Notes: generated by a model from the letters alone, not told the origin. DNA of 45,062 nucleotides from CAYLPU01 sp964385635 (GCA_964385635.1 CAYLPU010000035.1:1-45062); one strand, 5' to 3'; positions 20,965 to 29,328 are shown, counted from the first letter of the stretch. Made by a program: numbers and translations.

Positions 20965-22410
20965 ATGACTCCCAAGTGGAACCTCTCCGCAGACCAATAC
21001 TTTGACCCCAGCCCGACGCAGCGACGCAGCGCGCGGGAACTGTACGAATCGGTGGCCGATCTACCTATCATCAGCCCGCACGGTCACGTAGACCCCCGCC
21101 TCTTCGCTGACGAGAACACTACCTTCGGCACGCCCGCCGAGCTGCTGATCATCCCTGACCACTACGTTTTCCGTATGCTCTACTCTCAAGGCATCTCCTT
21201 AGAATCGCTGGGAGTCCCTGGCGCTGACGGCCATTCTGTGGAGGTAGAGCAAAATCATCGCAAAGTCTGGCAGGTTTTCGCGGAGAACTTCTATCTCTTT
21301 CGCGGCACACCCACCAGCCTGTGGCTGGCTTACGTGTTTAAGAAGGTTTTCGGCATCAAGGAAAAGCTGACCGGCGCGACGGCCCAGACGATCTACGATC
21401 AACTTGAGACCAATTTGGCCTCGCCTGAGTTCCGTCCCCGCGCACTGTTCGAGCGGTTCAACATCGAGGTGCTCTGCACAACCGACTTTGCGACCGATTC
21501 GCTGCGTCATCACCAGGCCATTCGCGCCTCCGGCTGGGGCGGGGATATTCGGCCCACCTTTCGCCCTGATGACGTGATTCATCTCTTGCGGCCGAACTGG
21601 CGAGAGAACGTTGATAAGTTGAGTGAACTCACCGGGGTTGAGATCCACTCCTATCCAACCTTGATCCAGGCACTAGAAGAGCGCCGCGCTGCCTTCAAAG
21701 CGATGGGAGCGGCTGCCACCGACAGTGATGGGACCACACTAGCCACTGGCGAGCTGACCCCGCACGAGGCGGACCAGATTTTCCAGCGTGCGTTGCGCCG
21801 TAAGGCCACTACCGAGGATGCAGCCCGCTTTTTTGGCCACATGCTAATGGAAAGCGCGCGGATGAGCATTGAGGATGGGCTGGTGATGCAGGTGCATTTC
21901 GGCTCGTATCGCAACCACAATCAGCCGCTCTTCGACCGTTTGGGGCCCGACATGGGGTGCGATATTCCCATCCAGGCCGAGTTTACGCGAAATCTCCGAC
22001 CATTGCTGAACAAATACGGCAACGATCCTCGTCTGACCTTCATCGCCTTCACGCTAGATGAATCCACTTACACCCGCGAGATGGCTCCTCTGGCAGGACA
22101 CTACCCGGCTATGAAACTCGGCCCGCCCTGGTGGTTCCACGACAGCATCAACGGCATGCAGCGCTATTTCCAACAGGTTATTGAAACAGCCGGACTCTAC
22201 AACACTGTGGGGTTCAATGACGACACCCGTGCTTTCCCCTCGATTCCGGCGCGACACGATGCGTGGCGGCGCGCGAGCGCCAACTGGATCGCGGGCCTGG
22301 TCGTGCGGGCCATCGTAGACATGGACGACGCCCGCGAGATGATCTGGGATCTGGCGTATGGGCTGGCTAAGCGGGCCTACAAATTCAGTGAACGGAGCGA
22401 TGAACGATGA
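20965..22410 (+). CDS. uxaC: Uronate (glucuronate/galacturonate) isomerase UxaC
   Basis: A 481-aa amidohydrolase-fold isomerase that interconverts D-glucuronate and D-fructuronate (and D-galacturonate and D-tagaturonate). Diagnostic features are LPIISPHGHVDPRLF near the N-terminus with the HxH metal pair, VLCTTDFATD in the middle, MQVHFGSYRNHN, and NTVGFNDDTRAFPSIPARHD towards the C-terminus. Start ATG at 20965 with AAAGGA upstream; a GTG at 20953 is also in frame. The 146-nt gap after iolM holds several short GC-rich inverted repeats but no clear promoter. The stop overlaps the uxaE start by 4 nt (ATGA), so the two are translationally coupled. Together they feed glucuronate and tagaturonate into fructuronate. 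Confidence 0.93.
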   Translation: MTPKWNLSADQYFDPSPTQRRSARELYESVADLPIISPHGHVDPRLFADENTTFGTPAELLIIPDHYVFRMLYSQGISLESLGVPGADGHSVEVEQNHRKVWQVFAENFYLFRGTPTSLWLAYVFKKVFGIKEKLTGATAQTIYDQLETNLASPEFRPRALFERFNIEVLCTTDFATDSLRHHQAIRASGWGGDIRPTFRPDDVIHLLRPNWRENVDKLSELTGVEIHSYPTLIQALEERRAAFKAMGAAATDSDGTTLATGELTPHEADQIFQRALRRKATTEDAARFFGHMLMESARMSIEDGLVMQVHFGSYRNHNQPLFDRLGPDMGCDIPIQAEFTRNLRPLLNKYGNDPRLTFIAFTLDESTYTREMAPLAGHYPAMKLGPPWWFHDSINGMQRYFQQVIETAGLYNTVGFNDDTRAFPSIPARHDAWRRASANWIAGLVVRAIVDMDDAREMIWDLAYGLAKRAYKFSERSDER

Positions 22411-23936
22411 GCAATGAACAACGGGATAAGAAACCGGGTTTTTCGGAAAAAACCCGGTTTCTGGAACAGTTGACTGGTTTGACGGTTTACCCGCGTTCGG
22501 TGACCCAGGCCGATGGCACAACCTTTTTTCTGGCGCGTGGCCCCCAGGGAAAGGTGCTGGGCATCCTGGGCGACACGACTGGCTTTGAGAGAAATTCGCA
22601 ATTCGCAATTCGCAATTCGTCATTTCTTTGCCTGCTCACACCCATCAATGCCGCCACGCTGCGCGACCGCCTGCCCTGGCTGCGCCCCGTGCCGCTGGGT
22701 CTGCGGACCTCGGCAGGGTTTGGCGACCGGCTGGGCCTGGCCACACCGGGGCACGTGCGGGCGGTTCGGGGAACCGGCATCGCGCCGATCTTTGCCCAGC
22801 AGTCAGTGCGCGAGAACGCCCGCACCGGCCGCACCCCCCAGCAGGTGATGGACGAGGCCATGTGGGGCATGTTTCAGGAGGGCTGGCGCGAGCCATGGGG
22901 TGCCGATGCCGACCATCTAAAGACCTTCGCTGACGCGGACACCTTTGCCGCCGCTGGCTACACCTTCTACACCGTGGACCCCGGTGACCACGTGGACAAC
23001 GCAGCCCACACCGCCTCCCTCGATGGTCTACAGGACAAACTCCGCGCCATGCCGTGGGCCGACCTAGAGGACTCGCCCGATGACCTACATACGCGCTACA
23101 TGGACCGGTGCTTTGAGATGGAGACGTTCACGCTGGAATTTGACGAGACCACCCTGCTGCGGGCCGCGTGTAAGTATGGTCACGCCATCCTCCACGCCGC
23201 CCGGATGTACCGCCACCTGGTGGCAACTTTGGGCGACCGGCCCCCTTCGACAGGCTCAGGGCATGCTTTCGAGTTAGAGGTCTCGGTGGATGAGACCGAG
23301 ACGCCCACCTCGCCGCTGGAGCACTTCTTCATCACCAGCGAGTTGCGGCGGCTGGAGGTGCAGTGGGTCAGCCTGGCACCCCGATACGTCGGCCGCTTCG
23401 AGAAAGGAGTGGATTACATCGGTGACCTGGACGAATTCGAGGCCGAGTTTGCCCGGCATGCCGCCATCGCTCGCGTCCTGGGGCCGTATAAACTGAGCCT
23501 CCACTCTGGTTCGGACAAGTTCAGCATCTATCCCACCATCGCCAGGCACACGCGCGGACTGACACACCTCAAGACAGCGGGCACCAGTTACCTGGAAGCG
23601 CTGCGGACCATCGCCAGGGTCGACCCGACACTATTCCGCCGCATTCTGGCCTACACCATCGAACGCTATCCGAAGGACCGCGCCACCTACCACGTGTCCG
23701 CCGTATTGACCAACGTGTCAGCGCCCGAAACACTGTCAGATGATGATCTACCGGTGCTGCTCGACCAGTTCGACGCGCGGCAGGTGTTGCACGTGACGTT
23801 CGGCTCAGCATTGGATCGGTTTGGCGACCGAATGCTAGCACCGTTGTGGGAGCACGAGGAAGTCTACTACACGATACTAGAATCACACTTCAAGCACCAC
23901 CTATCGTCCTTCACAGAATCGAGAGGGAGGGAATGA
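22407..23936 (+). CDS. uxaE: Tagaturonate 3-epimerase UxaE, with repeat-derived insertions
   Basis: A 509-aa protein of the UxaE family, which epimerises D-tagaturonate to D-fructuronate. Typical segments are LGLRTSAGFGDRLGLATPGHVRAV, FTLEFDETTLLRAACKYGHAI, WVSLAPRYVGRFEKGVDYIGD, and KLSLHSGSDKFSIYP. Start ATG at 22407 overlaps the uxaC stop, with GGAG upstream. Three different dispersed repeats lie in the coding frame: the 34-bp palindrome (residues 8-19), four AATTCGC heptamers (residues about 62-72, NSQFAIRNSSF) and a CTTCGACAGGCTCAGG element (residues about 279-285, PPSTGSG). Each falls where a loop or terminal extension is plausible. It links IolO product to the fructuronate reductase encoded at 25890. 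Confidence 0.87.
   Translation: MSNEQRDKKPGFSEKTRFLEQLTGLTVYPRSVTQADGTTFFLARGPQGKVLGILGDTTGFERNSQFAIRNSSFLCLLTPINAATLRDRLPWLRPVPLGLRTSAGFGDRLGLATPGHVRAVRGTGIAPIFAQQSVRENARTGRTPQQVMDEAMWGMFQEGWREPWGADADHLKTFADADTFAAAGYTFYTVDPGDHVDNAAHTASLDGLQDKLRAMPWADLEDSPDDLHTRYMDRCFEMETFTLEFDETTLLRAACKYGHAILHAARMYRHLVATLGDRPPSTGSGHAFELEVSVDETETPTSPLEHFFITSELRRLEVQWVSLAPRYVGRFEKGVDYIGDLDEFEAEFARHAAIARVLGPYKLSLHSGSDKFSIYPTIARHTRGLTHLKTAGTSYLEALRTIARVDPTLFRRILAYTIERYPKDRATYHVSAVLTNVSAPETLSDDDLPVLLDQFDARQVLHVTFGSALDRFGDRMLAPLWEHEEVYYTILESHFKHHLSSFTESRGRE
22429..22462. repeat. Second copy of the 34-bp palindrome, inside uxaE
   Basis: AGAAACCGGGTTTTT (22429-22443), loop CGGA, AAAAACCCGGTTTCT (22448-22462). Same arms as 19552-19585. 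It is translated in frame as KKPGFSEKTRFL only about 20 nt after the start codon, where a hairpin could influence initiation. Confidence 0.88.
22593..22620. repeat. Heptamer array AATTCGC inside uxaE
   Basis: Four consecutive 7-mers: AATTCGC at 22593, 22600 and 22607, then AATTCGT at 22614. The array and its edges are translated as a polar loop between GDTTGFE and LLTPINAATL, and the reading frame continues correctly afterwards. Confidence 0.85.
23244..23260. repeat. Dispersed CCTTCGACAGGCTCAGG repeat inside uxaE
   Basis: Reverse-complement member of the family seen in iolN at 18407-18424 (CCTGAGC-CT-GTCGAAGG here). Translated as PPSTGSG in frame. Confidence 0.6.
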
Positions 23937-23940
23937 GTCA

Positions 23941-24843
23941 ATGGTTCAACCGATAACGAAAGCCATCGTCCCTGCTGCCGGCCTGGGCACACGACTGTTG
24001 CCGGCCACCAAGTCGCAACCCAAAGAGATGCTACCCGTGGGACGCAAGCCAATACTCCAATACGTGGTGGAGGAATTGCAGGCCGCTAATCTGCGCCAGA
24101 TTCTCATCATCACTGGGCGTCGTAAGCGGGTCATTGAAGATCACTTTGATTCGGATCCTGAGCTTGCAGCAGGGTTGGAACAAGCTGGCAACGAAGCGGT
24201 GCTGGCAGACCTGGCATATCTAGGGGGTCAGTCCCGCTTCTTCTATACCCGGCAGAGCACACCCAAGGGACTGGGCCATGCGATCTCGCTGGGCGCTGAT
24301 TTCGTGGACAATGACGACTGCGTGGTGGCCTTGGGGGATTCCCTTATCGCTGCCGGGGACCCCGCCGCCCCGCTGCAAGCGATGATGAAAGCCCATCGCC
24401 AACTGGGAGCAGCAGCCGTCGTGGCCGTGGAAAAGGTGCCTCTACAAGAAGCCTTCCGTTACGGCATCGTCAGCACCAAGGGCGCTGAGCCTCCCCCCGC
24501 TGAGCCAGTGGCCGTAACCGACATCGTTGAGAAGCCACCTCCGGGTACTGCCCCAACCACCCTGGCAGTGGCTGCGCGCTACGTCTTCAGCCCGGCCATC
24601 TTTGAGGCCCTCAATCGCACAGTACCCGACAAGCGGGGAGAGATTCAACTGACCGACGCGATCAGGATGCTTATCCACATGGGAGAGCCGGTTTACGCCT
24701 GGCTTCTCTCTCCCGACCAGCGTCGCTACGACGTGGGCAACTTTGAGAGCTACTTTCGCACCTTCATTGACTTCGCCTTGGCCGATGAGCGATATGGGTA
24801 TCTAGTCCGCAAGTACGTTAAAGCCAGAGCGTATGAGTTATGA
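23941..24843 (+). CDS. galU: UTP-glucose-1-phosphate uridylyltransferase (GalU type)
   Basis: A 300-aa sugar-nucleotide pyrophosphorylase. The start VPAAGLGTRLLPATKSQPKE (residues 9-28) is the GalU signature, and the substrate region VTDIVEKPPPGTAP and GEIQLTDAIRML agree. GalU makes UDP-glucose from UTP and glucose-1-phosphate. Start ATG at 23941 with GGAGGGAA upstream, directly after uxaE. Its stop overlaps the next gene (a GHMP kinase) as ATGA. This coupling to a sugar-1-kinase-like gene within a uronate cluster raises the possibility that the preferred sugar phosphate is a uronate-1-phosphate, giving UDP-glucuronate; that is inference. Confidence 0.9.
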   Translation: MVQPITKAIVPAAGLGTRLLPATKSQPKEMLPVGRKPILQYVVEELQAANLRQILIITGRRKRVIEDHFDSDPELAAGLEQAGNEAVLADLAYLGGQSRFFYTRQSTPKGLGHAISLGADFVDNDDCVVALGDSLIAAGDPAAPLQAMMKAHRQLGAAAVVAVEKVPLQEAFRYGIVSTKGAEPPPAEPVAVTDIVEKPPPGTAPTTLAVAARYVFSPAIFEALNRTVPDKRGEIQLTDAIRMLIHMGEPVYAWLLSPDQRRYDVGNFESYFRTFIDFALADERYGYLVRKYVKARAYEL

Positions 24844-25859
24844 AGCCCACAGGCTCTGAACGACGAGAAGTGGTCTGTTCGGCACCAGGCCGGGCAGGCA
24901 TCATCGGCAACCCGACGGACATGTATGGTGGAGCGGTTCTTTCATGTTCGGTGGATATGCGTGCGCGCGTGACTGTGACGTCTGCTCCGCACCTCGTGCT
25001 GAAAACCAGCGGGCACGAGTGCCAGATCGCCAGCAGAGATGACCTGCGTCCCCGGGGCGACCGCTTTGACGTGGCGCGGGCCATCCTGGACTACATGCGC
25101 CTGCCACCACTGACATGTCACGTGCACTACGAAAGCGAAATCCCCTTGCGCAGCGGGATTTCAGGGTCCACGGCGCTGGTAGTGGCCTTGCTGCAAGCCT
25201 TGCTGGCTTGGCAAGGGGAGTATCCCAACCCATACCAACTGGCCGAGCGGGCTCGTTACATTGAGTTGAACTATCTCAAGGTCGTGTGTGGCTATCAGGA
25301 TGCCTACATGTGCACATTTGGTGGCCTGAACTACATGGACTTCCGGGAAAAGCAGTTCTACCGCGAGGCCGAGGCGGAACTCTTTGCGACGATCGAGCCC
25401 TTGGCTGCCTACGTTCCTGAGTTGCCCTTCGTGCTGGGCTTCACCGGCGTGCACCACGCCTCCGGCGCGGTCCACAAACCGCTCCGCGAGCGCTGGCTGG
25501 AGGGAGAAGCAGCCGTGGTGAAGGGCTACAAGCGAATCACGGAGATCGCCCGAATGGGCAAGAAAGCACTCCTCATGGCCGACTGGCCGCTTTTGGGCCG
25601 CCTGATGAATGAGAACCACGCCATCCAGCGCGACCTGGGTGGGTCTGGCGAATCGAATGAAAGGCTAATCAGTGCTGCTCTGGAGGCCAATGCGCCAGGA
25701 GCCAAGCTGGCCGGCGCTGGTCACGGGGGTACGATCATTGCGCTCTGGCCTTGGCCGGACTCGGCGCCGCTGGAGAAAGCCCTGCGCAAAGCGGGCGGGT
25801 CAGCGATCTACCGCCTTCAGGTGGTGCGCGGGGTGACGATTGAGAAGGATGAAAAGTGA
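24840..25859 (+). CDS. GHMP-family sugar kinase, glucuronokinase-like
   Basis: A 339-aa GHMP kinase. The N-terminus CSAPGRAGIIGNPTDMYGG, the ATP-binding loop PLRSGISGSTALVVALLQ (about residues 102-119) and the C-terminal LAGAGHGGTIIAL define the fold. Within the family it resembles glucuronokinase and heptose-7-phosphate/fucose kinases, which often act on the anomeric hydroxyl of free sugars or uronates. Start ATG at 24840 overlaps the galU stop, so the kinase and the uridylyltransferase are made together, as in salvage pathways that convert a sugar to its UDP form. Substrate is unproven; D-glucuronate is the best guess from the neighbours uxaC and uxaE. D-glycero-manno-heptose or mevalonate-type substrates are less likely. 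Confidence 0.75.
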   Translation: MKPTGSERREVVCSAPGRAGIIGNPTDMYGGAVLSCSVDMRARVTVTSAPHLVLKTSGHECQIASRDDLRPRGDRFDVARAILDYMRLPPLTCHVHYESEIPLRSGISGSTALVVALLQALLAWQGEYPNPYQLAERARYIELNYLKVVCGYQDAYMCTFGGLNYMDFREKQFYREAEAELFATIEPLAAYVPELPFVLGFTGVHHASGAVHKPLRERWLEGEAAVVKGYKRITEIARMGKKALLMADWPLLGRLMNENHAIQRDLGGSGESNERLISAALEANAPGAKLAGAGHGGTIIALWPWPDSAPLEKALRKAGGSAIYRLQVVRGVTIEKDEK

Positions 25860-25889
25860 ACTACCCACACTCATGTTCAGGGAGGCAGT

Positions 25890-26723
25890 ATGGATGACAA
25901 GAATCTGGCAAGTCTCTTCACCTTGTCAGGCAAGGTCGCTGCCGTCACCGGCGGCGGCGGCGTGCTGTGTGGCACGATGAGCCGCGCCCTGGGTCGAGTT
26001 GGCGTAAAGGTGGCTGTACTGGATCTTGCGCTGGAAGCGGCACAAAAAGTGGCCGGCGATATCGTGTCCGAGGGCGGCCAGGCGTTGGCCGTCCAGTGTG
26101 ACGTACTGGACAAGACCAGCATGGAGCAGGCCCACAATACTGTGCTGGAACAATTGGGCCAGGTGAATATCCTCATCAACGGCGCTGGTGGCAACAAGAA
26201 GCAGGCTACCACCTCGCCCGACCTATCGTTCTTCGATCTGCCACAAGATGCCTTCCGCTGGGTGTTCGATCTCAACCTCGTCGGCACACTGATCCCCAGC
26301 CAGGTCTTTGGTCGAGTGATGGTCGAGCAGGGCGAGGGGGTGATTCTCAACATCTCTTCTATGAACGCCTTCCGGCCCTTGACCAGGATTCCGGCCTACT
26401 CGGCTGCCAAGGCGGCGCTGAGCAATTTCACCCAGTGGCTGGCGGTGCACATGGCGCAGGAGTACTCTCCCCGCATCCGAGTCAATGCCATTGCCCCAGG
26501 CTTCTTCCTGACTGATCAGAATCGTTTTCTACTCATTGGCGAAGAGACGGGCGAACTGACGCCCCGTGGGCGCACGATCATTGAGCACACCCCTATGGGA
26601 CGCTTCGGGGACCCGGCCGACCTGCTGGGCACGATGTTGTGGCTCTTGTCACCAGGAGCAGCCTTTGTGACCGGCATCGTCGTGCCGGTGGATGGGGGTT
26701 TCAGCGCGTTCAGCGGCGTATAG
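25890..26723 (+). CDS. SDR oxidoreductase, probable D-fructuronate reductase/D-mannonate oxidoreductase
   Basis: A 277-aa short-chain dehydrogenase: cofactor motif TGGGGVLCG (residues 20-28), INGAGG (96-101), catalytic Ser in NISSMNA (about 156) and YSAAK (Y170, K174), C-terminal GIVVPVDGGFSAFSGV. SDRs of this subgroup with the long NxGG-K loop (GNKKQAT) and the C-terminal FSAFSGV are annotated as mannonate oxidoreductases that replace the unrelated classical UxuB. In this cluster it would reduce fructuronate, produced by UxaC and UxaE, to mannonate. Start ATG at 25890 with GGGAGG upstream, 30 nt after the kinase. The dehydratase UxuA and KDG enzymes are not in the window. Confidence 0.82.
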   Translation: MDDKNLASLFTLSGKVAAVTGGGGVLCGTMSRALGRVGVKVAVLDLALEAAQKVAGDIVSEGGQALAVQCDVLDKTSMEQAHNTVLEQLGQVNILINGAGGNKKQATTSPDLSFFDLPQDAFRWVFDLNLVGTLIPSQVFGRVMVEQGEGVILNISSMNAFRPLTRIPAYSAAKAALSNFTQWLAVHMAQEYSPRIRVNAIAPGFFLTDQNRFLLIGEETGELTPRGRTIIEHTPMGRFGDPADLLGTMLWLLSPGAAFVTGIVVPVDGGFSAFSGV

Positions 26724-26740
26724 CGACACCAGGTGCGCTG

Positions 26741-26797
26741 GAACTCGAGTTCAGCGACGACCTGCGAGTTGCCCGCCAAACGACTTTGGTGTACAAT
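26741..26797 (+). promoter_or_regulatory. Promoter with upstream palindrome before the lipoprotein gene
   Basis: -35 TTGCCC (26769-26774), 17-nt spacer, -10 TACAAT (26792-26797). A perfect 12-bp palindrome, GAACTCGAGTTC (26741-26752), lies about 17 nt upstream of the -35 box and may be an operator. The lipoprotein thus has its own transcription start. Confidence 0.55.
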
Positions 26798-26842
26798 CCT
26801 GACCAGGTTCCCGATAGCCCCATACAGAAAGGAGTAGAAAAC

Positions 26843-28138
26843 ATGAAGAACATACGTTGGATTTTGCTGGCAACGGCGGTATTGGTGTTGGCCATTCTGG
26901 CGTGCGGTCCCAGTGAAGAGACACCCGCTCCGGAAGTACAACCTACTGCGGAAGAAATACAACCTACTGCGGAAGAAGTACAACCCACTGCGGAAGAAGT
27001 ACAACCCACTGCGGAAGCACAGCCCACCCTCCCGCCAGCGGACACGCCCGAACCAAAGCCCCAGGGATCAACACTCGAGATCACCAACGATTCGGGTATG
27101 GAGGTATGGTACGTATACCTGTCGTCCCGTGAAATGGATCACTGGGGTGAGGATTGGCTGGAAAACGACGTGATCGGACCCGGCCAAACATACATTATCG
27201 AGGGCATTCCCGAAGGTCACTACGACGTCAAGGCCGAAGACCAGGACCAGGAGGAGATTGAGGTCTGGTGGGATGTAGATTTCGCAGGCGAGATGACCTG
27301 GACCATCGCCGGGATGGGCTCCCTTGAAGTCATCAACGAGTCTGGCGATACGATCTACTATCTGTACATATCCCCCTCCGACAGCACCACCTGGGGCGAT
27401 GATTGGCTGATCGATGACGTGATCGATGCTGGCGCCAGCTACATGGTCAACAACATACCGCGTGGTACATACGACATCAAGGCCGCAGACTCAGATGATG
27501 ACAGCATAGAGATGGTCCACAACGTTGACCTTCAGGGCCAGAAGAACTGGACAGTGGTGGGCTTGACCCTCTTGCCGGACAACGCCGTGCTGCGCTTCGA
27601 GGATGATTTTTCCGATAACCGCAACAACTGGGGGCTCAATCAGGAGACCGAAAACGTCTTCTACACGAGCCCAGCCAACGGCGAATATTGCATTTTGATC
27701 AAGAACGAAAACGTCACCGGCTGGGAGTGGTACGAGACTTTCCGCCCGGACGAGTTCGTCGCCGAGATAGCCTGCTACGTCGAAGGAGCCGAGGACGCCA
27801 CTTGTGGGCTGGGCTTCGGCCCGGACGGGGACAATCTCTATTGGTTCGAAACCGCCGCGTCCAGCCAGGAGTTCGCCCTCTTCCTGCTGAAAGATGGGGA
27901 GTGGCAGGACAATCTGGTTGAATGGACTGTGTCCAGGAACATTGATCCAGACGGGACGAACTATCTGAGCATGGAACGGGTCAGGGGAGTCGTGTACCTG
28001 TACGCCAACGGTGTGTTGATGGGGCAAGTGAACAGCGATCTGTTCCCGACGGGTCGAATCGGGATCGGTGGCTCCACGTACAACCAGGGAAACGTGACCG
28101 TCTGCATGGACAACTTACGTGTGTGGCGTCTCGAATAG
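26843..28138 (+). CDS. Lipoprotein with duplicated domain and C-terminal beta-sandwich
   Basis: A 431-aa predicted lipoprotein. The signal peptide ends in LAILAC, with the lipidated Cys at residue 21. A Pro/Thr/Glu linker follows, built from about four 7-residue repeats EEVQPTA (encoded by 21-bp tandem repeats at 26933-27013). Two homologous domains of about 80 residues come next: LEITNDSGMEVWYVYLS … WGEDWL … and LEVINESGDTIYYLYIS … WGDDWL …. The C-terminal 190 residues (FEDDFSDNRNNWGL, YCILIKNENVTGWEWYE, GRIGIGGSTYN, VCMDNLRVWRLE) look like a concanavalin/LamG-type or DUF1080-like carbohydrate-binding sandwich. Start ATG at 26843 with AAAGGAG. It is probably an extracellular surface protein; its ligand is unknown. 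Confidence 0.8.
   Translation: MKNIRWILLATAVLVLAILACGPSEETPAPEVQPTAEEIQPTAEEVQPTAEEVQPTAEAQPTLPPADTPEPKPQGSTLEITNDSGMEVWYVYLSSREMDHWGEDWLENDVIGPGQTYIIEGIPEGHYDVKAEDQDQEEIEVWWDVDFAGEMTWTIAGMGSLEVINESGDTIYYLYISPSDSTTWGDDWLIDDVIDAGASYMVNNIPRGTYDIKAADSDDDSIEMVHNVDLQGQKNWTVVGLTLLPDNAVLRFEDDFSDNRNNWGLNQETENVFYTSPANGEYCILIKNENVTGWEWYETFRPDEFVAEIACYVEGAEDATCGLGFGPDGDNLYWFETAASSQEFALFLLKDGEWQDNLVEWTVSRNIDPDGTNYLSMERVRGVVYLYANGVLMGQVNSDLFPTGRIGIGGSTYNQGNVTVCMDNLRVWRLE
26933..27013. repeat. 21-bp coding tandem repeat (lipoprotein linker)
   Basis: Units begin at 26933 (18 bp), 26951, 26972 and 26993 (21 bp each) and differ at a few positions (CCTACT versus CCCACT). They encode the EEVQPTA spacer and are prone to length variation by slippage. 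Confidence 0.8.
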
Positions 28139-28246
28139 CCCAGGACTGACGTTTACACCCTGTCTAAGAGCAATACGGTTCAGTTAAGGTGGAGTCGAGG
28201 CTTCAGCCGGGTTTTTCCGCCCAAAGGCTCTACTCTACTCCAACCG

Positions 28247-28338
28247 CTTATGCGGCATAAGTGACACTTACGCTCGCGACGGATTGTCAAATCCGTCGCC
28301 CAGCGGCTGGATCTGGCGATCCAGCCGGAGCGAAGTGT
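28247..28338. repeat. Structured intergenic element: hairpin plus three-way junction
   Basis: A short hairpin CTTATG-CGG-CATAAG (28247-28261) is followed by a 75-nt element that folds as a Y. The outer stem is ACACTT (28264-28269), one bulged A, CGCTC (28271-28275), pairing with GAGCG (28328-28332) and AAGTGT (28333-28338). Hairpin 1 is GCGACGGATT/AATCCGTCGC with loop GTCA (28276-28299). Hairpin 2 is GGCTGGATC/GATCCAGCC with loop TGGC (28305-28326). All inner pairs are Watson-Crick. It fills most of the 253-nt gap before the HAD gene. An imperfect GGAGT/ACTCC stem (about 28182-28246) lies upstream. Confidence 0.85.
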
Positions 28339-28391
28339 GTCTTTTGCCCCACTGCGCCTTCAGAGACGCCCCAACACATTGGAGGCACCCT

Positions 28392-29291
28392 ATGGCAGAC
28401 TTTCCCGAAGCAGCCCGTCCGCTGGCGGAACTGGATCCGGAGCGCGACTTCTTCGTCGGCATCGACTCCGACGGCTGCGCCTTTGACACAATGGAGATCA
28501 AGCACAAGGAGTGCTTTATCCCCAACACCATCAAGCACTGGCACCTGCAGCCGGTCTCCAAGTACGCCCGCGAGGCGGCCGAGTTCGTCAATCTGTACTC
28601 CAGGTGGCGCGGCATCAACCGCTGGCCGGCGCTGGTTATGGTCTTCGACCTGCTACGGGAGCGGCCGGAGGTACAGGCACGCGATGTCGAACCGCCGGAA
28701 GCGAACCACATCCGCGAGTTCATCGCCGATGACGGTTTTCCCAAGAGCAATGATGGCCTGCAGGCTTACATGCTCAAGCACCCTGATCCGGAACTGGACA
28801 CGGCCTGGGCCTGGACGACTGGCGTCAACGCTACTGTGGCGGACATGGTGCACGGCGTGCCGCCCTTTCCCTACGTACGCGAGAGCCTGGCCTTCCTGGC
28901 CGACAAAGCCGACATGATCGTCGTCTCCGCCACGCCAGTGGAGGCGCTGACACGGGAGTGGGAGGAACATGACATCGCCCGCTACGTGCGGGGCATCGCC
29001 GGGCAGGAGATGGGTAAGAAGGCCCTGCACCTCAAACTGGCGGCCGGAGGCAAATACGCGCCGGATCACATCCTCATGATCGGCGACGCGCCAGGGGATA
29101 TGAAGGCCGCCCGCGCCAACAATGCTCTCTTCTACCCCGTCAACCCCGGCCACGAGGAGGCATCCTGGCAGCGGTTCTACGAAGAGGCGGTGCACAAGTT
29201 CCTGGCGGGCGAGTACGCCGGCGAGTACGAAACGTCGCTCATCGCCGAGTTCGAAAAACTGCTGCCGGACGTGCCGCCATGGAAGCGGTAG
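28392..29291 (+). CDS. HAD-superfamily hydrolase
   Basis: A 299-aa haloacid-dehalogenase-fold protein, probably a phosphatase. Motif I is GIDSDGCAFDT (nucleophile D25, second Asp D27), motif II is VVSATPVEAL, a lysine of motif III may be in MGKKALHL, and motif IV is MIGDAPGDMKAA. A large helical cap sits between motifs I and II (residues about 35-180), where unusual sequence such as HWHLQPVSKYAREAAEFVNLYSRWRG suggests a specific substrate. Start ATG at 28392 with GGAGG 7 nt upstream; the frame is open further left only across the structured repeat. Position in the uronate cluster suggests a sugar phosphate substrate, but nothing identifies it. Confidence 0.85.
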   Translation: MADFPEAARPLAELDPERDFFVGIDSDGCAFDTMEIKHKECFIPNTIKHWHLQPVSKYAREAAEFVNLYSRWRGINRWPALVMVFDLLRERPEVQARDVEPPEANHIREFIADDGFPKSNDGLQAYMLKHPDPELDTAWAWTTGVNATVADMVHGVPPFPYVRESLAFLADKADMIVVSATPVEALTREWEEHDIARYVRGIAGQEMGKKALHLKLAAGGKYAPDHILMIGDAPGDMKAARANNALFYPVNPGHEEASWQRFYEEAVHKFLAGEYAGEYETSLIAEFEKLLPDVPPWKR

Positions 29292-29328
29292 TTTTGGGTT
29301 TGGCCCTGGACCCGGAGTGGCCTGAAAC

